Source of the DNA: Wyeomyia smithii
Lineage: Eukaryota; Arthropoda; Insecta; Diptera; Culicidae
Assembly: GCF_029784165.1 (NCBI RefSeq)
Contig: NC_073695.1
Coordinates: forward strand, 9,399,786 to 9,463,785
Length of the DNA stretch: 64,000 bases
Reading direction: 5' to 3'
Shown here: positions 12,187 through 26,691 of the stretch, one piece after another
Numbering within the stretch: the first letter of the stretch is position 1
Layout: every line of letters begins with the position of its first letter
Notes under the pieces: generated by a model
What the model was told of the DNA's origin: nothing
Database searches by the model: none
Seen by the model: the letters and a program-made list of their open reading frames with translations, nothing else
Position numbers and translations under genes: made by a program

Positions 12187-13066
12187 CAGGAGGGTTGTGT
12201 GCAAAGCCACGACCGCAAGGTTGAAGTAGAATACTTTAACAAGGAAGATCACCCGGCTGTTTGCGTGTCAATCATTTTGAAATCGGATTGGTTTCGTATA
12301 TACCGCTTGTTAAGCACAGTATCAACAAATCGCAATAAACATCACACTGCTGTGTATTTTCAGCAGCATAAAACCTCAGTTGCGGTTTATTAATAACCAT
12401 TCATTATGCTCTTCCAAAAACATTTAGTAGCCTTGAAAAAGGTCGATTGCTGCAATTGCAATTTTCATACAATTATTGCATAAATGCTTTATGGTCAGAT
12501 ATACCCGCTGCAACTGCTACGCTAATCGTAGCCATGCCACAGTTGTGGCCGCTGTACGCTGCCATTGGTATCCGCTGTCCCTGCATCAACTAGTGCGCCA
12601 TCCATTGCTCCGCCGCTATCCGCTATCGCTGGTATCCACTGCACTGCTACTGCTAAGGGATGACTGCTGTTGTCGCTGTCTAGAACTATTATAAGCGGCT
12701 TCGGCTGAAACAGGCTCTTATATAGGCCAAACAGCATATTTCAATTGCAAGGTATATGATTCTGTCGACTGTGCTTGGGAAGCAATCATGTAACGACCAA
12801 TCAGAGGTCGAATTTTGCGTTTTGACAAGGCTTGACTATTTTCAATAGTACAATAGTTTGAATAATAAAATTACAATCATCTTCATTTGGGATGAATCTT
12901 AGAAGATTTTCCAATCTACTGCTGCAAGAACGAAGGAAATCCATCGAATACTAACCGATTTATTAGCATTTGAAATTGGACATATTTTTAACTTTTTTCG
13001 GTTTTAGATTTTCATTTCACATCTCTATGTAGCCGAACTTCCTGAGAGAAGTATTCTACTTCAAAA
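12187..13066 (+). repeat. Repeat X, copy 1 (about 0.9 kb)
   Basis: The left end shares with 51258 onward a block containing GGAGGGTTGTGTGCAAAGCC. The right about 400 bp (12655-13060) is close to identical with 52990-53410. Near the ends, TTGAAGTAGAATACTT (about 12221) and AAGTATTCTACTTCAA (about 13048) are exact inverted repeats, so X may be a TIR element. The interior between the two shared blocks differs from copy 2. No protein-coding frame is seen. The family is unknown to me. Confidence 0.7.
12680..12815 (-). promoter_or_regulatory. CCAAT/TATA promoter-like module in repeat X copy 1
   Basis: Read on the minus strand, a CCAAT element (12797-12801, in ACCAATCAGAGG on the plus strand) lies upstream of TATATAAG (12717-12724). 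The module is the best conserved part of repeat X and appears in all three copies. The arrangement is that of a Pol II core promoter; whether it is active is not shown by sequence. Confidence 0.4.
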
Positions 13067-13305
13067 AAATTTGCCTGACGATAAAAGCGTATTGATACCC
13101 TAATACTTATTTTATGCATATATTTTGTTAGGTTTTCTAACACTTTCATTACCAATGTTTTTCATGTAGTACTGTTTAGCGAGCTATGATTTGACCTGCA
13201 GCATTGAATTCATATTTGTTATTTTCGTGACTGATTCACTTGTTGCTAGATGTATTACCAATAGCATGATGAAATATCGAAGAAGGCTGCCCGTCATCAC
13301 TAAAC

Positions 13306-13345
13306 TTAACCCTCTAGTGCCGCCTTTAGACAGAAAACGTTATCA
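13306..13345. repeat. Solo end of a TTAA-type MITE
   Basis: TTAACCCTCTAGTGCCGCCT followed by TTAGAC matches the inner and outer end of the complete element at 53581-53728, whose reversed right end reads TTAACCCTCTAGTGCC then GCCTTCAGAC. No matching second end was found nearby, so this is a fragment. Confidence 0.6.
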
Positions 13346-16300
13346 CTTTGGGTAATGTATTTTCATCTATTTCAAGCAAGAGACTGGCATAATAGCTCTT
13401 AGACGTACCAAGCATCAATTTCTGAGCTGATCATTCAAGAACAACTTTATTTGTCGTCAAAATTTGCTTCATTTCACTTTGGAACAGTATCAATATACTA
13501 AACATCATTAACAATATCAGATGCTACGCTCAATGTTTCATGAATTGTCTAAAATTATCTAAAATGCCTTTCAATAATTCCGGTCAGCATTTTGCTCGAA
13601 TAAACATAAGATAATAATAAACAGACCATTTTTCAGGTGCCAATGCCAGTGATGTTGGTAACGCGTCAAATGTATAGGTTTGCCATCCCCGTGTTATCAA
13701 GCCTCGTTCCCTGCTGCCAACATTATCGTCAATTATAATTCCCTGGAGAAGTTTCAATTAAGTCTCCCTTTGGTCAGTTTTATTTTTGGGACCTATTTTT
13801 GTCAAAGGAAAGTCAGTGAGAGGTTGTAGAATTCGACGCGAAGGAAGGATTAGTGGGAAACATGAGAATAGCACAATTACTAATCGATTTCAGTACAAGT
13901 GACTCACGATAGTTTCCATATTCCAGTTGCAGTTACTCAGCCGAATAATTTGTTACAGCATACGGAACAAATGGGGTACCTACGGCTATTGTTATTCAAT
14001 AAAATAAAGCGGTACTTGCATACTCTTAAACTGCGCTGCGGTTGCGTTGCGTCTCGTCCGTCGACCCAGAAGGAGTAGACCGGCAATTATCTTACCTCAC
14101 ACAGCCAGACAAATACGCTTCCGACAACATCATTTATTTGATGATGGTACGCTGACATAAATTATGTTAATGCAGATTGTCCAACTAGCAGCAGCATCGT
14201 GGATGAAGTACCCGAACCGAAGCAGAAGCAGAAACGGCGGAAATATAGAGTGCAAAATTGCATTTCACTGCCAAACCGAGTAAACCCCTTAACCCTCCAC
14301 AGTTGCATTTCCATCTTTACCTTTCGGTAGAATAGTTGCAGTTTCCTGAACGAAAACGACTGCCGCTGACGGGGTTTGCGGTGGCGGTGATGGTGGTGAT
14401 GGAAGTTGTCGGCGTGTCGGAAAGCAGCCCATACAGCAGGAAGGTGGATCTTTGGGTTGACAGAATTTGAATATTTATAACCAGAGGTTTAACCTTCCGC
14501 AATGTGCAGCCAGCCTCTCTTCGTCATCGTCATCATCATCATCATCATCATCGTTGTCGCTAGCTCTAGCGTCTACTTCGTTCGTTGGGAAATCGCATTC
14601 TCCGGCTGACCTGGGGGGATCTGTATTGCGTTTTGGGGGTTCTGGTATTCAGCAGACCTACGGGCGTCAATGCGAAGAAAATTTATTCTGCAAAGGGCCA
14701 AAGAAATTTCTGAAGTAACAAATTTTCTTTCGCTCGTGAAGCGAGAAAATGACATTTGAAATTCAAATGCATAATTGAAATAAAAATGCACCTCTAGCGA
14801 CACTCGCTGGGGCGGCTTTGGCCTCATACGGTGTGACTTTGCGCAGGCAGTGTAGTGATTATTGTAGTCCAGTGGTTTAGTTTGAAACTAACGCCGATTC
14901 AGCAGTTTACAGCAAATTGGCGGCTGGAGCGTGATGTCATTATCCTGGTGAGGTACAAGCACTGATCTGACGGCCTAATCGAGCGGACATATATATCCAA
15001 TTATCGTTCCAATAATCCATTTACCGTATCAATCAACCTTGCCCGAGAAGTGCCTGTCATCAGCACGCGCTAATAACACTGCCCTCCTCCAGCTGGACTA
15101 GTTTCGAAATCGATTGCAATTCTGCCCACCGGCGTTACCGCCACCGCCCTCAATCAGCAAAGACGATGGATAGGGCAAGCCCGCCTATTCCGTTGCTCGA
15201 TTTCCTATCACGGCAGTGTCACGGAGTTGCTAATCGTGAGCTGGCATCAGCCAGACCTGGATGCCAGCTCAATGTCCATTACAGGCTCAATCACACGTTG
15301 GCATTTGGCAAACTTTGAAAATTGGCTTACAAATTAAAAAAAAGCTATCTATTTTATAGTTTTAAGTCTTACTCTTTGTAGCAATAGTGAATCTGCTACC
15401 GATGTAATGATATACTGTGGACTGACGTACAAATCAGGTGCAACCTATCGTAAAGTAACGATCACACAAACACACAAACACTCCTCTTACAAGCTGACGA
15501 CGACGGCGACGACATTTTCACGATCCAATTTTAACTGACCAGCGCAAAGGCAGAGCAGTAGAAAAACGTCAGCCGTTTGTCATCGTTGTGAGCTGTGCGT
15601 ATTTGTTTAGTTAATTTTGATGATTAGATAGCAACTGGCAGCTGCCCTGTTGGTTGCCATGAGCTGTGAGGCTTCACGCGACTGACAGTTCGGATCAGAG
15701 CATGTGAAGCATTCCTGTCATAATTCAGCGTATTTGCTCTAGAAATTTTCGAGCGATTGAAAATGCAGTTTAAAGATGATTTTTTCGGAAATGCCTTTCG
15801 TATGCGTAGTTGCTCATACCTTAGCTTCCAAAGTGGGAAAAAAATCCGTTCGCACGAGTTTGGAACAGAGTAGAATGGCGATTGTTGGTTGATTGGTTAG
15901 AGAATAAAGAAGAAATAAATTACAATTGAAGTATTTATGTGCTCGGTTGGTCCAACAGTACGAGAACGAACGAACAACCCTTGTTTATTGCGTTCAACTT
16001 GGCTTGGTTGTGGCAGTAACAGTTAAAAAAATACTGCCAGACTTGAAATTCTGTTTTAGCTGCTTCGCAGCTCTGCAGCATTCAGTAGTGGATTTAGTTT
16101 AGTTCCGCTTTTAAATGCTTATGGCACAAGCCACTAGTCATTCAACTCTAGTGTTCAGCAGTACTAGCACATAACAAATGAAGTGATAACCGTACATAAA
16201 ACTGAAAACTTAATATCAACATCAATTAAAATTATTATTAAAAAATTAAATAGTTTGCCACCAGCTGCGTTATATTCGTCAGACTGATCGTAGCCGGGCA

Positions 16301-16969
16301 AGCCATTTTCGTCCTGACTTCTTTAACGCATTTTCTAGTGCCTTCCCCCCTTCCATTCCCTACGGTAGAGATTCTTTCCCAGCGCTCTGTTACCGGCCCA
16401 CGACAGCAGAAAACGCGAAGGAAAAACATGGAACGTGGCGAGAGAAAAAAAGGACGCCAAACCTTGCGTGCTGCTCGTAAAAGTACCGGTACTCGATACG
16501 TCGCTCTTTACCGGCTGCTGAAATGCCATTAAATAGCATTCGGCCGAAAGGTTTCGACCGCATGCCATTGCACCACACCGGTAGGACGCGCTTTGGTTGG
16601 TCCGAAGATCGGCTATTTTAAGATATCAAGGAAAACATTTCAGTTTTGTGCGCTCATCAACCATCGCTCTCTCGGCAGTGGCAGCGCAGGGCCGTGGCGG
16701 GGACGAAGCAGAAGGGCGCTCGCAGTAATTGGATGGAGGCAAATTTCCATTGTGACATAATCACTACATTCACTATATTTTATTATATTACTATAATCGT
16801 ACTCTAGATTATTAATAGAGCGATCTGTTTTCATTCTCTTGTCTATGAATTTTTTTTCTAAAAACTTCTCCTTTGAAGTTGCTTTCTCAGGATAGTCTTC
16901 AATTGACGGTTCTGGTATACTTCTAAGACTAAAAAGTTCGTTGCCCTAGCAATGGAATTAACAATAATT
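13346..16969. other. Unique-looking spacer, mixed GC, no gene recognised
   Basis: Contains GC-richer stretches (about 14040-14450, 14880-15300, 16330-16720) with only short, motif-free ORFs. A fragment reading RAARKSTG at about 16470 resembles part of the histone H3 tail, but nothing around it does. This could be intronic or upstream regulatory sequence of the host gene; that is inference only. Confidence 0.5.
14521..14556. repeat. (TCA)n trinucleotide microsatellite
   Basis: A run of TCA/TCG triplets with seven uninterrupted TCA units. On the plus strand it reads as poly-Ser in a short chance ORF. Confidence 0.9.
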
Positions 16970-17500
16970 TTTATGCAGATACCATTTTATTTTTTGTATT
17001 AGTCTCCATCCAAAGTAATACACTCATTGTAGTGGTCTACTAACATTTTGTTGCCAGTTTCCTAGAGCTGCGAGTAAGGTCCTTCAAAATAGTCGTTTGT
17101 CTAAGCCATCCGACTAAAATTGCTTGCCTTGAGGAAACAGAAAATTGTATCTCGGGGTTTAATGTGGCGAACACGAAATTGGAGAGTAAGTTCGTATCAC
17201 AATCCTTTTAAATTATCGTTCGTAATGCGTGTAGAATGAGCGAAAGCGTTGTCTTGGTGGAAGAGCACTATTTTCTTTACTATATGCGGCCGTAATGCTT
17301 TGATTTGAACTTACAATCGCTTTCCTAATGCACCATGTTCAAGGTAGTCGATGAATATTAGGCCTTGTGAGTTTCAATTAATGCTGGTCAACAATGTACC
17401 AGTTAATTGTTGCGTTTTTAGAGTTTTCGGACGACTCAAAAGCCTCACTGCCGACTACACGCATAGGTTGGAATGTGCGTAACCAGATCGTTTATGAGCG
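16970..17500 (-). pseudogene. Decayed mariner transposase fragment
   Basis: Read on the minus strand in changing frames, the C-terminal half of a mariner transposase is visible: GLIFIDYLEHG (about 17325-17365), KKIVLFHQDNAFAHSTRIT (about 17220-17280, carrying the second catalytic Asp in HQDNA), then a badly damaged PDLAP region, and YNECITLDGD near 16990-17040. This order is that of mariner DD34D proteins. Stops and frameshifts are frequent, and the N-terminal half and TIRs are not recognised. It is an old dead copy, distinct from the DD37E elements. Confidence 0.75.
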
Positions 17501-18034
17501 AAATTAGCGCATTTACTGATTAAGTAAAGTAAACTGATTAAGTCTAGCGTATTTTGAATGTATTTAGCACCTCCAAATCCCTATACTTCAAAAGTTTCAA
17601 CCGGTGTTGGTAGAGTAATGAAGAATTGTACTGGTATTGGTAATGTTCTTTAAAAGGCTGCTATCGTTGAAGCAGTGCAACCAACAAGAAGTACTGACGA
17701 TTTTGGCCACGATTGAGTTGATGAAAATATTATCGGATCGTTTCACTTTCATGAATCCGGTCATTTAAAAATATCATCGAATCAATAACAGACAAAAAGA
17801 TATAAGGTTTGTTCAAAACAGTTTGAATTTAACCATGACTCTGGTTTTATTCATATGCATTCGGTTTCACATTACTGGCACCAGCGTCAGTAAATCTTGT
17901 TGCAACAAGGCTCGCTATTAGCTGTTTCGTTTGCTGACAAAGATTAGGGATGCACTAACATTTAATACGCACAGGCTCGCAAAAGTGAGCAGCGGTTTTT
18001 TGAAATTCATCTCCGAATAAACAATTAGAGGTAG

Positions 18035-18118
18035 AACTGCGTAGCCACAAGGTTACGGAGTCCACCTGGACACGCGAGTGATCACGAGTTTGAATCTCAG
18101 TAGAATCAAGCCATTTAA
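18035..18118 (+). repeat. tRNA-like (Pol III promoter) segment, SINE fragment
   Basis: A box A-like TAGCCACAAGG (about 18042) and a box B-like AGTTTGAATCTC (about 18088) are spaced about as in tRNA genes. The flanking acceptor stem does not pair, so it is a tRNA-derived repeat and not a working tRNA gene. It sits just upstream of the complete SINE at 18158. Confidence 0.4.
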
Positions 18119-18157
18119 TAACAAAAGATTTAAGCATGGGTATATTTTTCGGCTCCT

Positions 18158-18382
18158 TGAAAAAAGCAAAGCAAAGCAAAGCTTTGGTGCTGTATTCCGA
18201 TTCGGAACATGACTTCCTGTTTATTTAGACACAGACTTCGCAGCCGACTGTTTAGTGTGCAGAACAATTGCGGGGCTAGCGCTACGATCCTACTGACACT
18301 AACAGTCTCTCCCGAACCGAGACTCGAACCTACGACGACTGGCTTGTTAGGCCAGCATCGTACCTCGAGACCATCTGAGAGA
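18158..18382 (-). mobile_element. tRNA-derived SINE (family A), copy 1
   Basis: On the minus strand it starts at about 18382 with a tRNA-like head: box A TGGTCTCGAGG, an anticodon-arm-like CTGGCCTAACAAGCCAG, and box B GGTTCGAGTCTC. A tRNA-unrelated body follows, and the 3' end is a (GCTTT)n tail at 18166-18182. A 17-bp target-site duplication, TATATTTTTCGGCTCCT, flanks it at 18141-18157 and 18383-18399. Other copies lie at 38942-39135 and 44167-44376. The pentanucleotide tail, in place of poly(A), suggests that the LINE which mobilises it has a matching tail. Confidence 0.9.
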
Positions 18383-18927
18383 TATATTTTTCGGCTCCTG
18401 ACTTACCTTTCATTCACGCTGAAATTCACAACACCTCGACTACTTTATAGTTGACCGTATCGGGCGAAGGAACAAGATTCGGTACAGTAGTACAGCGAAC
18501 GTAAAAGGAAGAATAACAAGCATATACACTAGCACGGATAAAATAATAAGCATGTCTCTTAATCACTCTCAGCCGTGGTATTTTTAACAATAGAAGTACG
18601 GAATACAGCAGACACCCTGGCAATATCATAATAGATCAACGCTTCCGATAACAAAAATAAGGCCGTACAAAAACAAAAATATGAAAAACTATTAAAAAAT
18701 CCGCTTTTGTCGATCAGTTGTCAAGAGATTTTGTTCGATACATACTTTGTTTTCAAATTCGACCACAACGCGGCGCTCGTGAGCGTGTAGCTTTGAAATT
18801 TTTGAGCATTACTTAGCCTCTTTAGAAAACTTTTTCAGAAGGTCATGTGGAAACTTTACTGAAGACCACAGTTTTATAGGAGGATGCAATCGTGGCTTAA
18901 GTAAATCAGGATCAAAATAAGAAGAAT

Positions 18928-19185
18928 TGCGTGCACACTGGAACCACATAGAGGTGAAATTTTGTGCTGAACTTTCCACCATCCAGAAGCCCTTGAAGTT
19001 TTGAACCACTTTGCTGAAGACCAGGTTTCTAGAAAGTAAGAATGACGGAATAAATTATGGTCAACATATTGAAAATTGCGTTCACACTAATGCCACGTAG
19101 CGACAGAATTCTGCACTGAACTGTTTATTAATCAGAATCCCTTGACCTTCTGGACAAATTTGCTGAAGATCGTATCTTTCCAGGT
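18928..19185. repeat. Tandem repeat, unit about 150 bp, two units
   Basis: 18928-19028 and 19077-19182 align along their length. Shared landmarks are TGCGT.CACACT, GCTGAACT/CACTGAACT, CCCTTGA and TTTGCTGAAGA. A weaker related unit precedes them from about 18820. Similar wording (GACTGCAACGCGGC) at 23.9 kb suggests a dispersed family. Confidence 0.6.
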
Positions 19186-19479
19186 CGTCGGAAGTACGAG
19201 ATATCTAGTTATTTCAGTTGACGCTTAACCCTTTTTTTGACAACACAAACGTTTTGACTGTAAGAAAATTAACAAATATAAAGCAGTTTCATCTTTATCT
19301 AAAAGATGATTGTTCCGAACTAAGAATATTCGCTCACAAAACTTTGCCATCTTCTCGATTTTTAAAAAAACTGAGTTCTCGTGTTTGTTATTTAAAATGT
19401 TTTTTATTTAAACTTAACGCATTTTAATTAAAAATTAATGCATTAATTTAACCACAGAATAAGAATTGTGGCTTCCATG

Positions 19480-20260
19480 GTTAAAAGTAGCGATAGCATG
19501 AAAACTTGCTGGCAAATTTTTGCCGATTGATGGCACCGCTAGGTGCATTAATTCTTATTTTGTAATATTTTTCATACATCTCAGAAACGTGATATAACCG
19601 AAATGTTTTGCGTGATAGACTCGAGAGTGATATAAACGAAACGTGAAAAAAAAACAAACCCTGATAAAATCGACACGTCACTGTATTGCCATCTGACAAA
19701 TAACGATATCGATACTTGAAATCGTGTGATCTTAATGCCTCTGGGTACTCCTCCATAAGAGGTATCTCGATGAAGGCGAATAGTATTTGAATCATGGAAG
19801 TTAAGACTAAATTTCCAAGCCCAGGAGGAGTTTGCTCCGGTTTTTCCGCAGCACTCTTTGTTTTGGTTGTCCTATTGTTCTTTCCACTTTGAGAAATCTT
19901 ACGATCATTTCTGGGAAGTTTAAGTGATGAAAGACTTTTCACTTTTTATGCTTTCCAGGATTGGCATAAGAAGTTCACTTTAGTGGTTCGTCAGAGTCGA
20001 TGGAGGTCAGAGTTAAAGAGGGTTGGCTGTTATGGTAGAAGTGGCCCGGACCTTTTCGAGCATATCAGCTTTGAACGTTCTTTAAGAGACCGTTTTAATT
20101 TGTCCTAGCGCTATGGATAGCTCATGCTGATTCTACACGCAGTATATAAATTTTTCAGTATTCGTACTACAGAAATCCTCAGCATCGTGCTTTCTGTAGC
20201 AGTAGGCTACTGTATGATCCTACTGTTTGCAATTGGTGCAGTTCATTAAACGGGGTACAA
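19480..20260 (-). pseudogene. Decayed non-LTR retrotransposon ORF1 (gag-like) fragment
   Basis: On the minus strand a CCHC zinc knuckle is visible at about 20199-20241 (C-T-N-C, then D-H, then V-A-Y-C), preceded by a stretch like PIHVTIHRVCLPMRLFVP. The 153-codon frame 19481-19942 follows but matches nothing I know. The knuckle contains a stop. The layout resembles ORF1 of LINE clades such as LOA/Outcast, but the clade is a guess. No reverse transcriptase was found with it. Confidence 0.4.
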
Positions 20261-20984
20261 ATAGGCGCATAGGAAGACAAACCCGATGGATCGTGACGTG
20301 GATTGGCAATGTTTTTGTGCCACCGACGTACGGTAAGGACTTTTATTGCTTGCAGTCCAGTATTTTAACCTCAGGAATGATGCTGCTTTAAAACAGCCAA
20401 CAGAAACAGAAGGCACTCGACGAGCTCATTGATCACGATACGGAACTTGTGTGGTTTGCCAGCTCGAAAGTGCGTTAAGTCTTGAGAAACTCAAAAAAAG
20501 TTTTTCCGTAAGCAAACATAGAAGCGACGAACTTCGCGAGCAATTACTCTGCGGTCTTTTGAGGCACTTCTATCATTGCTAGGGGCATTTAAAACTCACT
20601 CGAAGAAACGATCAAGAAGCTATAATCTTCCATTTTTTCCAGTGTGAGTTCTAGAGCACAGCCACTGTGGATAAGTGTAATTATTCCATAAAATGATTGT
20701 ATTTGTCATAATTTTTCTATTGGTTCTCAGTTTCGCCATCCTTGGTCAAGTCTTCGTTTTTATTCATCTGCTCTCCAGTTATTTTGTAACGATGAAACCT
20801 AGCCATAACTAGGATGCATAAGGATCGTAATAGTGGATCGATATTTCTACAGGCCTAGCTGAACATCTCACACAAAATCAGTGGAAGCAGCTCAAAATGC
20901 TGTGTAATCTTAAAAGAATGGTTCAAGTAACATGCGTTTCACTACTATGGGATTTTTTTAATTTTATTTAGACGTAGAACTATG

Positions 20985-21960
20985 TCTCTCAGGAAGTTTG
21001 GCTACATAAAACCCAACAAACAATTTTGCTGATTTACAGCTTAACAAGCTACTATTCAGTGGATTTCGGCGGAACTTTAGCTTATCAAGCCGTTATCCAA
21101 CAAAATTGTTTGTTGGGAAATGATGTAAAATGAAAATCTAAAACCGGAACAAGTGAAATATATGTCCAATTTCAAATGTAAATAAATCGGTTAGTTTCCA
21201 ATGGATTTACTTCGTTCTTGTAGCAATCGATTGGAAAATCTTCTATGCGTCCACCGAAATGCAGAGAATTGTGATTTGATTATTCGAGCTATTGTGCTAT
21301 TAATAATTGTTAAGTCTTGTTAGAACGCAAAATTCGACCTCTGATTGGTCGCTTGATGCTTACTTTCCCAAGCACGGTCGACTGAATTATAGACCTAGTA
21401 AATCGGGAATGTACTATTTGGGCTATATAAGAGCCTGCCTTAGCCTAAACTAGTCATTTTTGTTCTGGACAACGACTACGACAGTCCGACAGCGGATAGT
21501 AACAGTAGTGACAGCGGGTATCAGCTTCGATAGTGACATGGTCAGTAGTAGATACATCAGCCGGCGCTTCCTCCAATGAAAAGTAATGTCATTTTGCAAA
21601 CACACTAATGTTCTGGAATGCTGACATTCAAGTACATGAGCCATCAAAATTTCGGTGTGAAAACAGTTTTTAATTGTGCTATCAGATAAATGCTTTATTC
21701 GCACAGACAGTGATAGCGTAAAGATGCGAACAGCATCATCTCCAATACTTTTTTTAACATATTTATATCCAATATTAGATCAAACAACAAATTATCCTGT
21801 TAAGGACAAATTAAATACTCAATTGAAGAGTTTATATCTTCTGGTACCATCAGCGTTAGTTCAGTGGTGGTGGTAACAGCCTCGGCGGGTAGGTGCAGTG
21901 GCAATTCCCTTAGTAGAAAGTTGCGTTGCGATAGCGGCAGCATCGGCGGTGGGTGCATTG
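20985..21960 (-). repeat. Repeat X, copy 3 (inverted, diverged)
   Basis: Inverted relative to copies 1 and 2. 20990-21350 matches the reverse complement of the 12.7-13.06 kb block (shared: TCTCAGGAAGTT, CTAAAACCG, AATCGGTTAGT, ATTCGACCTCTGATTGGTCG). 21640-21960 matches the reverse complement of 51480-51760 (shared: CTGAAGAGTT/AACTCTTCAA, GAGGCTGTTACCA). It is more diverged than copy 2 is from copy 1. Confidence 0.65.
21340..21460 (+). promoter_or_regulatory. CCAAT/TATA promoter-like module in repeat X copy 3
   Basis: An inverted CCAAT (ATTGG, 21344-21348) is followed by TATATAAG (21424-21431) and a TCATT initiator-like site whose A (21455) lies 31 nt from the TATA start, an ideal Pol II spacing. 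The same module occurs in the other two copies on their minus strand. Confidence 0.4.
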
Positions 21961-24252
<2,292 letters not shown>

Positions 24253-26377
24253 CGTCTGCCGGGGTGAGATTGTGCCAAGAAAGGACATGTTTTTGTTCCT
24301 TAGCTTGTAATGCACACATTTAGGCAATGAGTTTGATCCAAATCACGTCAATGCACACTTGAATGTTTAGTTAACGACTACCGCAAATATGATCAAGTTA
24401 CAATAAACTATAATTTTGCTAAAATTGAATGGACTTTGGCCTAATCTCACCCTTTCTATGGAGAGAGATTGTTCCAAAAACAAAAATTTGAATTTAATAC
24501 CTGTTGAATTAACAGTAGTGTATCTACGAATAATTCACATGAATAACATGATGAAACAGTAAGTATAGGGACGACCATAAACAACGTGGACTATTGAGGG
24601 GATGTAGGGGGTTGACCAGAAATTACGTTTCATATGAATTATAGAAAAATGTATGACTGGATCAAATCAATATCTGGAGTAACCAGTTATGAGAACGTGG
24701 CTCATGGACAGTCTCTAAACACATAGTGGCGTCTCCAGGTAGCTTGAAAAGGGAAAACGTTAGGACATAAAGCCTAAGAAGACTTTTTGTTTCAATTATT
24801 GTGTGTCATTGACCACTGTATATTCCATTGGAGATCTCAAAACCGCTGGATACGTCCCCACAATCCTCCTTCCTTGCTTTAAAGTCATCAGTTTATATAG
24901 AATAGGTGTACAAAATGTTTTTTTTTATTCACGCTTATTTTCCGTCGGTCTAGTTCCGCCACTGTTGTGGCCAATCACTGACGCCCAGGGAGGCGATTCC
25001 ACACCCAGGACCCTAACTCACGACCCGTTTATTAACGGACCGGCGCCAACGGCTTTACTTCCTCATGCGATGGAAGGCGTGATCCCAGAGATTTTTCGCC
25101 TCAGAAAATCTCCCGGTGTCGGCTAGGATTGAATTTAGAGTGGATCACGCCACCTCACAACCATCGACACCTATGTCGGCGGTGGGATTCGAACCCAGGC
25201 GTCGAGCGTGGTTGGCGGAGACGTTACCAACTACACTAGGCCCCCGCTCATACAAAATGTTGTTACATTCCATAAGTGATATCAATCATTGTAAATTTCC
25301 ATCTAACAGTTGTTAGCTTACTATTCTCAAGTATTTAGACATTATTTCAAATAATACCATAGCTAGATAACATCTCCTATGTAAACAATGCAAGTGTTCT
25401 GGTGTATACTGAAATAATTGTGTCGTGAATGTGAATTCCGCACACTGTACCGTTCATTACAGCTTGGCACAATCTCACTCCAAAAGGGCTCGAAAAGTGT
25501 GCAGTTTGGAAAAACATTATTTTCTGAGCCATCACAGGTTCATTGCATAATGTTTCCTCAACACATTGGAGACGACATCCTAACGTACCCTCTGAGCATT
25601 AAGTTGATGTAATTTCTTGATCGGGTTGGTTTGCATGGGACATTTTTTGGTAACGTTATTTACGCGTGTTTTTCAGTCTGTACTTTGAAACATCATTCAA
25701 GTAAAACAGTTCACTCATATTATCTATATTCTAACTCAAGTTATGCATAAATATATCATGTTTCATACAGTATTGAGTTTGAGGCACTAGGTTCTAGAAA
25801 TCTCAAGTAATTTAACATACAAACATTTCCCGTTTTGGCTCAATCTCACCCAGTGCTGATAAAAGTCATTTTCCCCAGCAAAATTCTTCGAAAATTACAG
25901 ACAATCATTTTCAATTTTCACTTCCAATGAACGCAGCATTCTTTCAGATACACTAGATTTTCGTCCGAGTAACGTGCTGTTATACTCAGATGAAATAGAT
26001 CGCGCGCATCGTTCACGGTTACGGAATAAAATTTGACGACAAATCCAACCAAATGATTTTCACTTCAAAGCGAAAAAGAAAAACAAACAGTCCACTCAAC
26101 CAAAATGAACCTCACCGAAACACTTTTTCACTGACACTGACCGATGCCTTGACAATCTTCGTTAACTGATAAACTGATTTTGTTGTCTTGCTTTCATCGC
26201 ATGAAATATAATGAGGTGTTTTGACAGTTCACTTCCATGCAAAAAGCGGGAAGGGAGAACTCTGAAAGGATTGTAAAAAATAACGTTTATGGATGCTTTT
26301 TTTCATTTTCACTCAAGAGTGTCAACAAATATCAACCCTGATCTCACCCTTGTGGCTTAATCTCACCCCGGCAGACG
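24253..26377. mobile_element. 2.1-kb TIR element with GTGAGATT ends
   Basis: The left terminus CGTCTGCCGGGGTGAGATTG (24253-24272, extending to 24276) and the right terminus 26354-26377 are inverted repeats matching at 22 of 24 positions. Variants of the subterminal word AATCTCACC recur inside at about 24443, 25468, 25843 and 26340, in both orientations. TA dinucleotides lie near both ends but a duplication cannot be fixed. No transposase frame is present, so it would be non-autonomous; its superfamily is unassigned. A SINE is nested at 24920-25250. Confidence 0.75.
24920..25250 (-). mobile_element. tRNA-derived SINE (family B), nested
   Basis: On the minus strand it begins at about 25250 with a tRNA-like head: box A-like TAGTGTAGTTGGTAACG and box B GGTTCGAATCCC. 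A body of about 250 bp follows, ending in AATAAGCGTGAATAAAAAAA. An 11-bp target-site duplication TACAAAATGTT flanks it (24909-24919 and 25251-25261). The A-rich tail differs from that of SINE family A. It is inserted inside the TIR element 24253-26377. Confidence 0.9.
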
Positions 26378-26691
26378 ATATTCTTTTTTTTAGTAAATTT
26401 GTGAGGGAGATCAAAGACTTTAAATTTATGGACAGTTTGCTTGGTGCACATAGCGGCCGAATTCTGCACAATGCTGTTCATCGGTTAGACGACTTTTTCG
26501 CGTTAATTTCGATACAACATTCTGGCTTTTCTCTGCAAGAATCTGATCACGCGAAAAGAACTGCACTTCCCTTCCCCCAAGTTCAATTATTCTCTCCCAT
26601 CACAGTCCACCTAATAAATCATTCTATCACCCTACCGCATCGCCGAAGCCGGTGCCAAGTCTTCGACTTGAGCCGGTACTAGATTAATCAT

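Noticed and set aside
16338..16532. Possible histone H3 tail (RAARKSTG)
   Set aside because: Only about eight residues resemble H3; the surrounding residues and the spacing do not.
18300..18382. Functional tRNA gene on the minus strand
   Set aside because: The tRNA-like head belongs to a SINE with a non-tRNA body, a tail and a target-site duplication; the same unit occurs three times.
25150..25250. Functional tRNA gene at the SINE family B head
   Set aside because: Stems do not pair as in a tRNA, and the unit has an 11-bp duplication and an A-rich tail.
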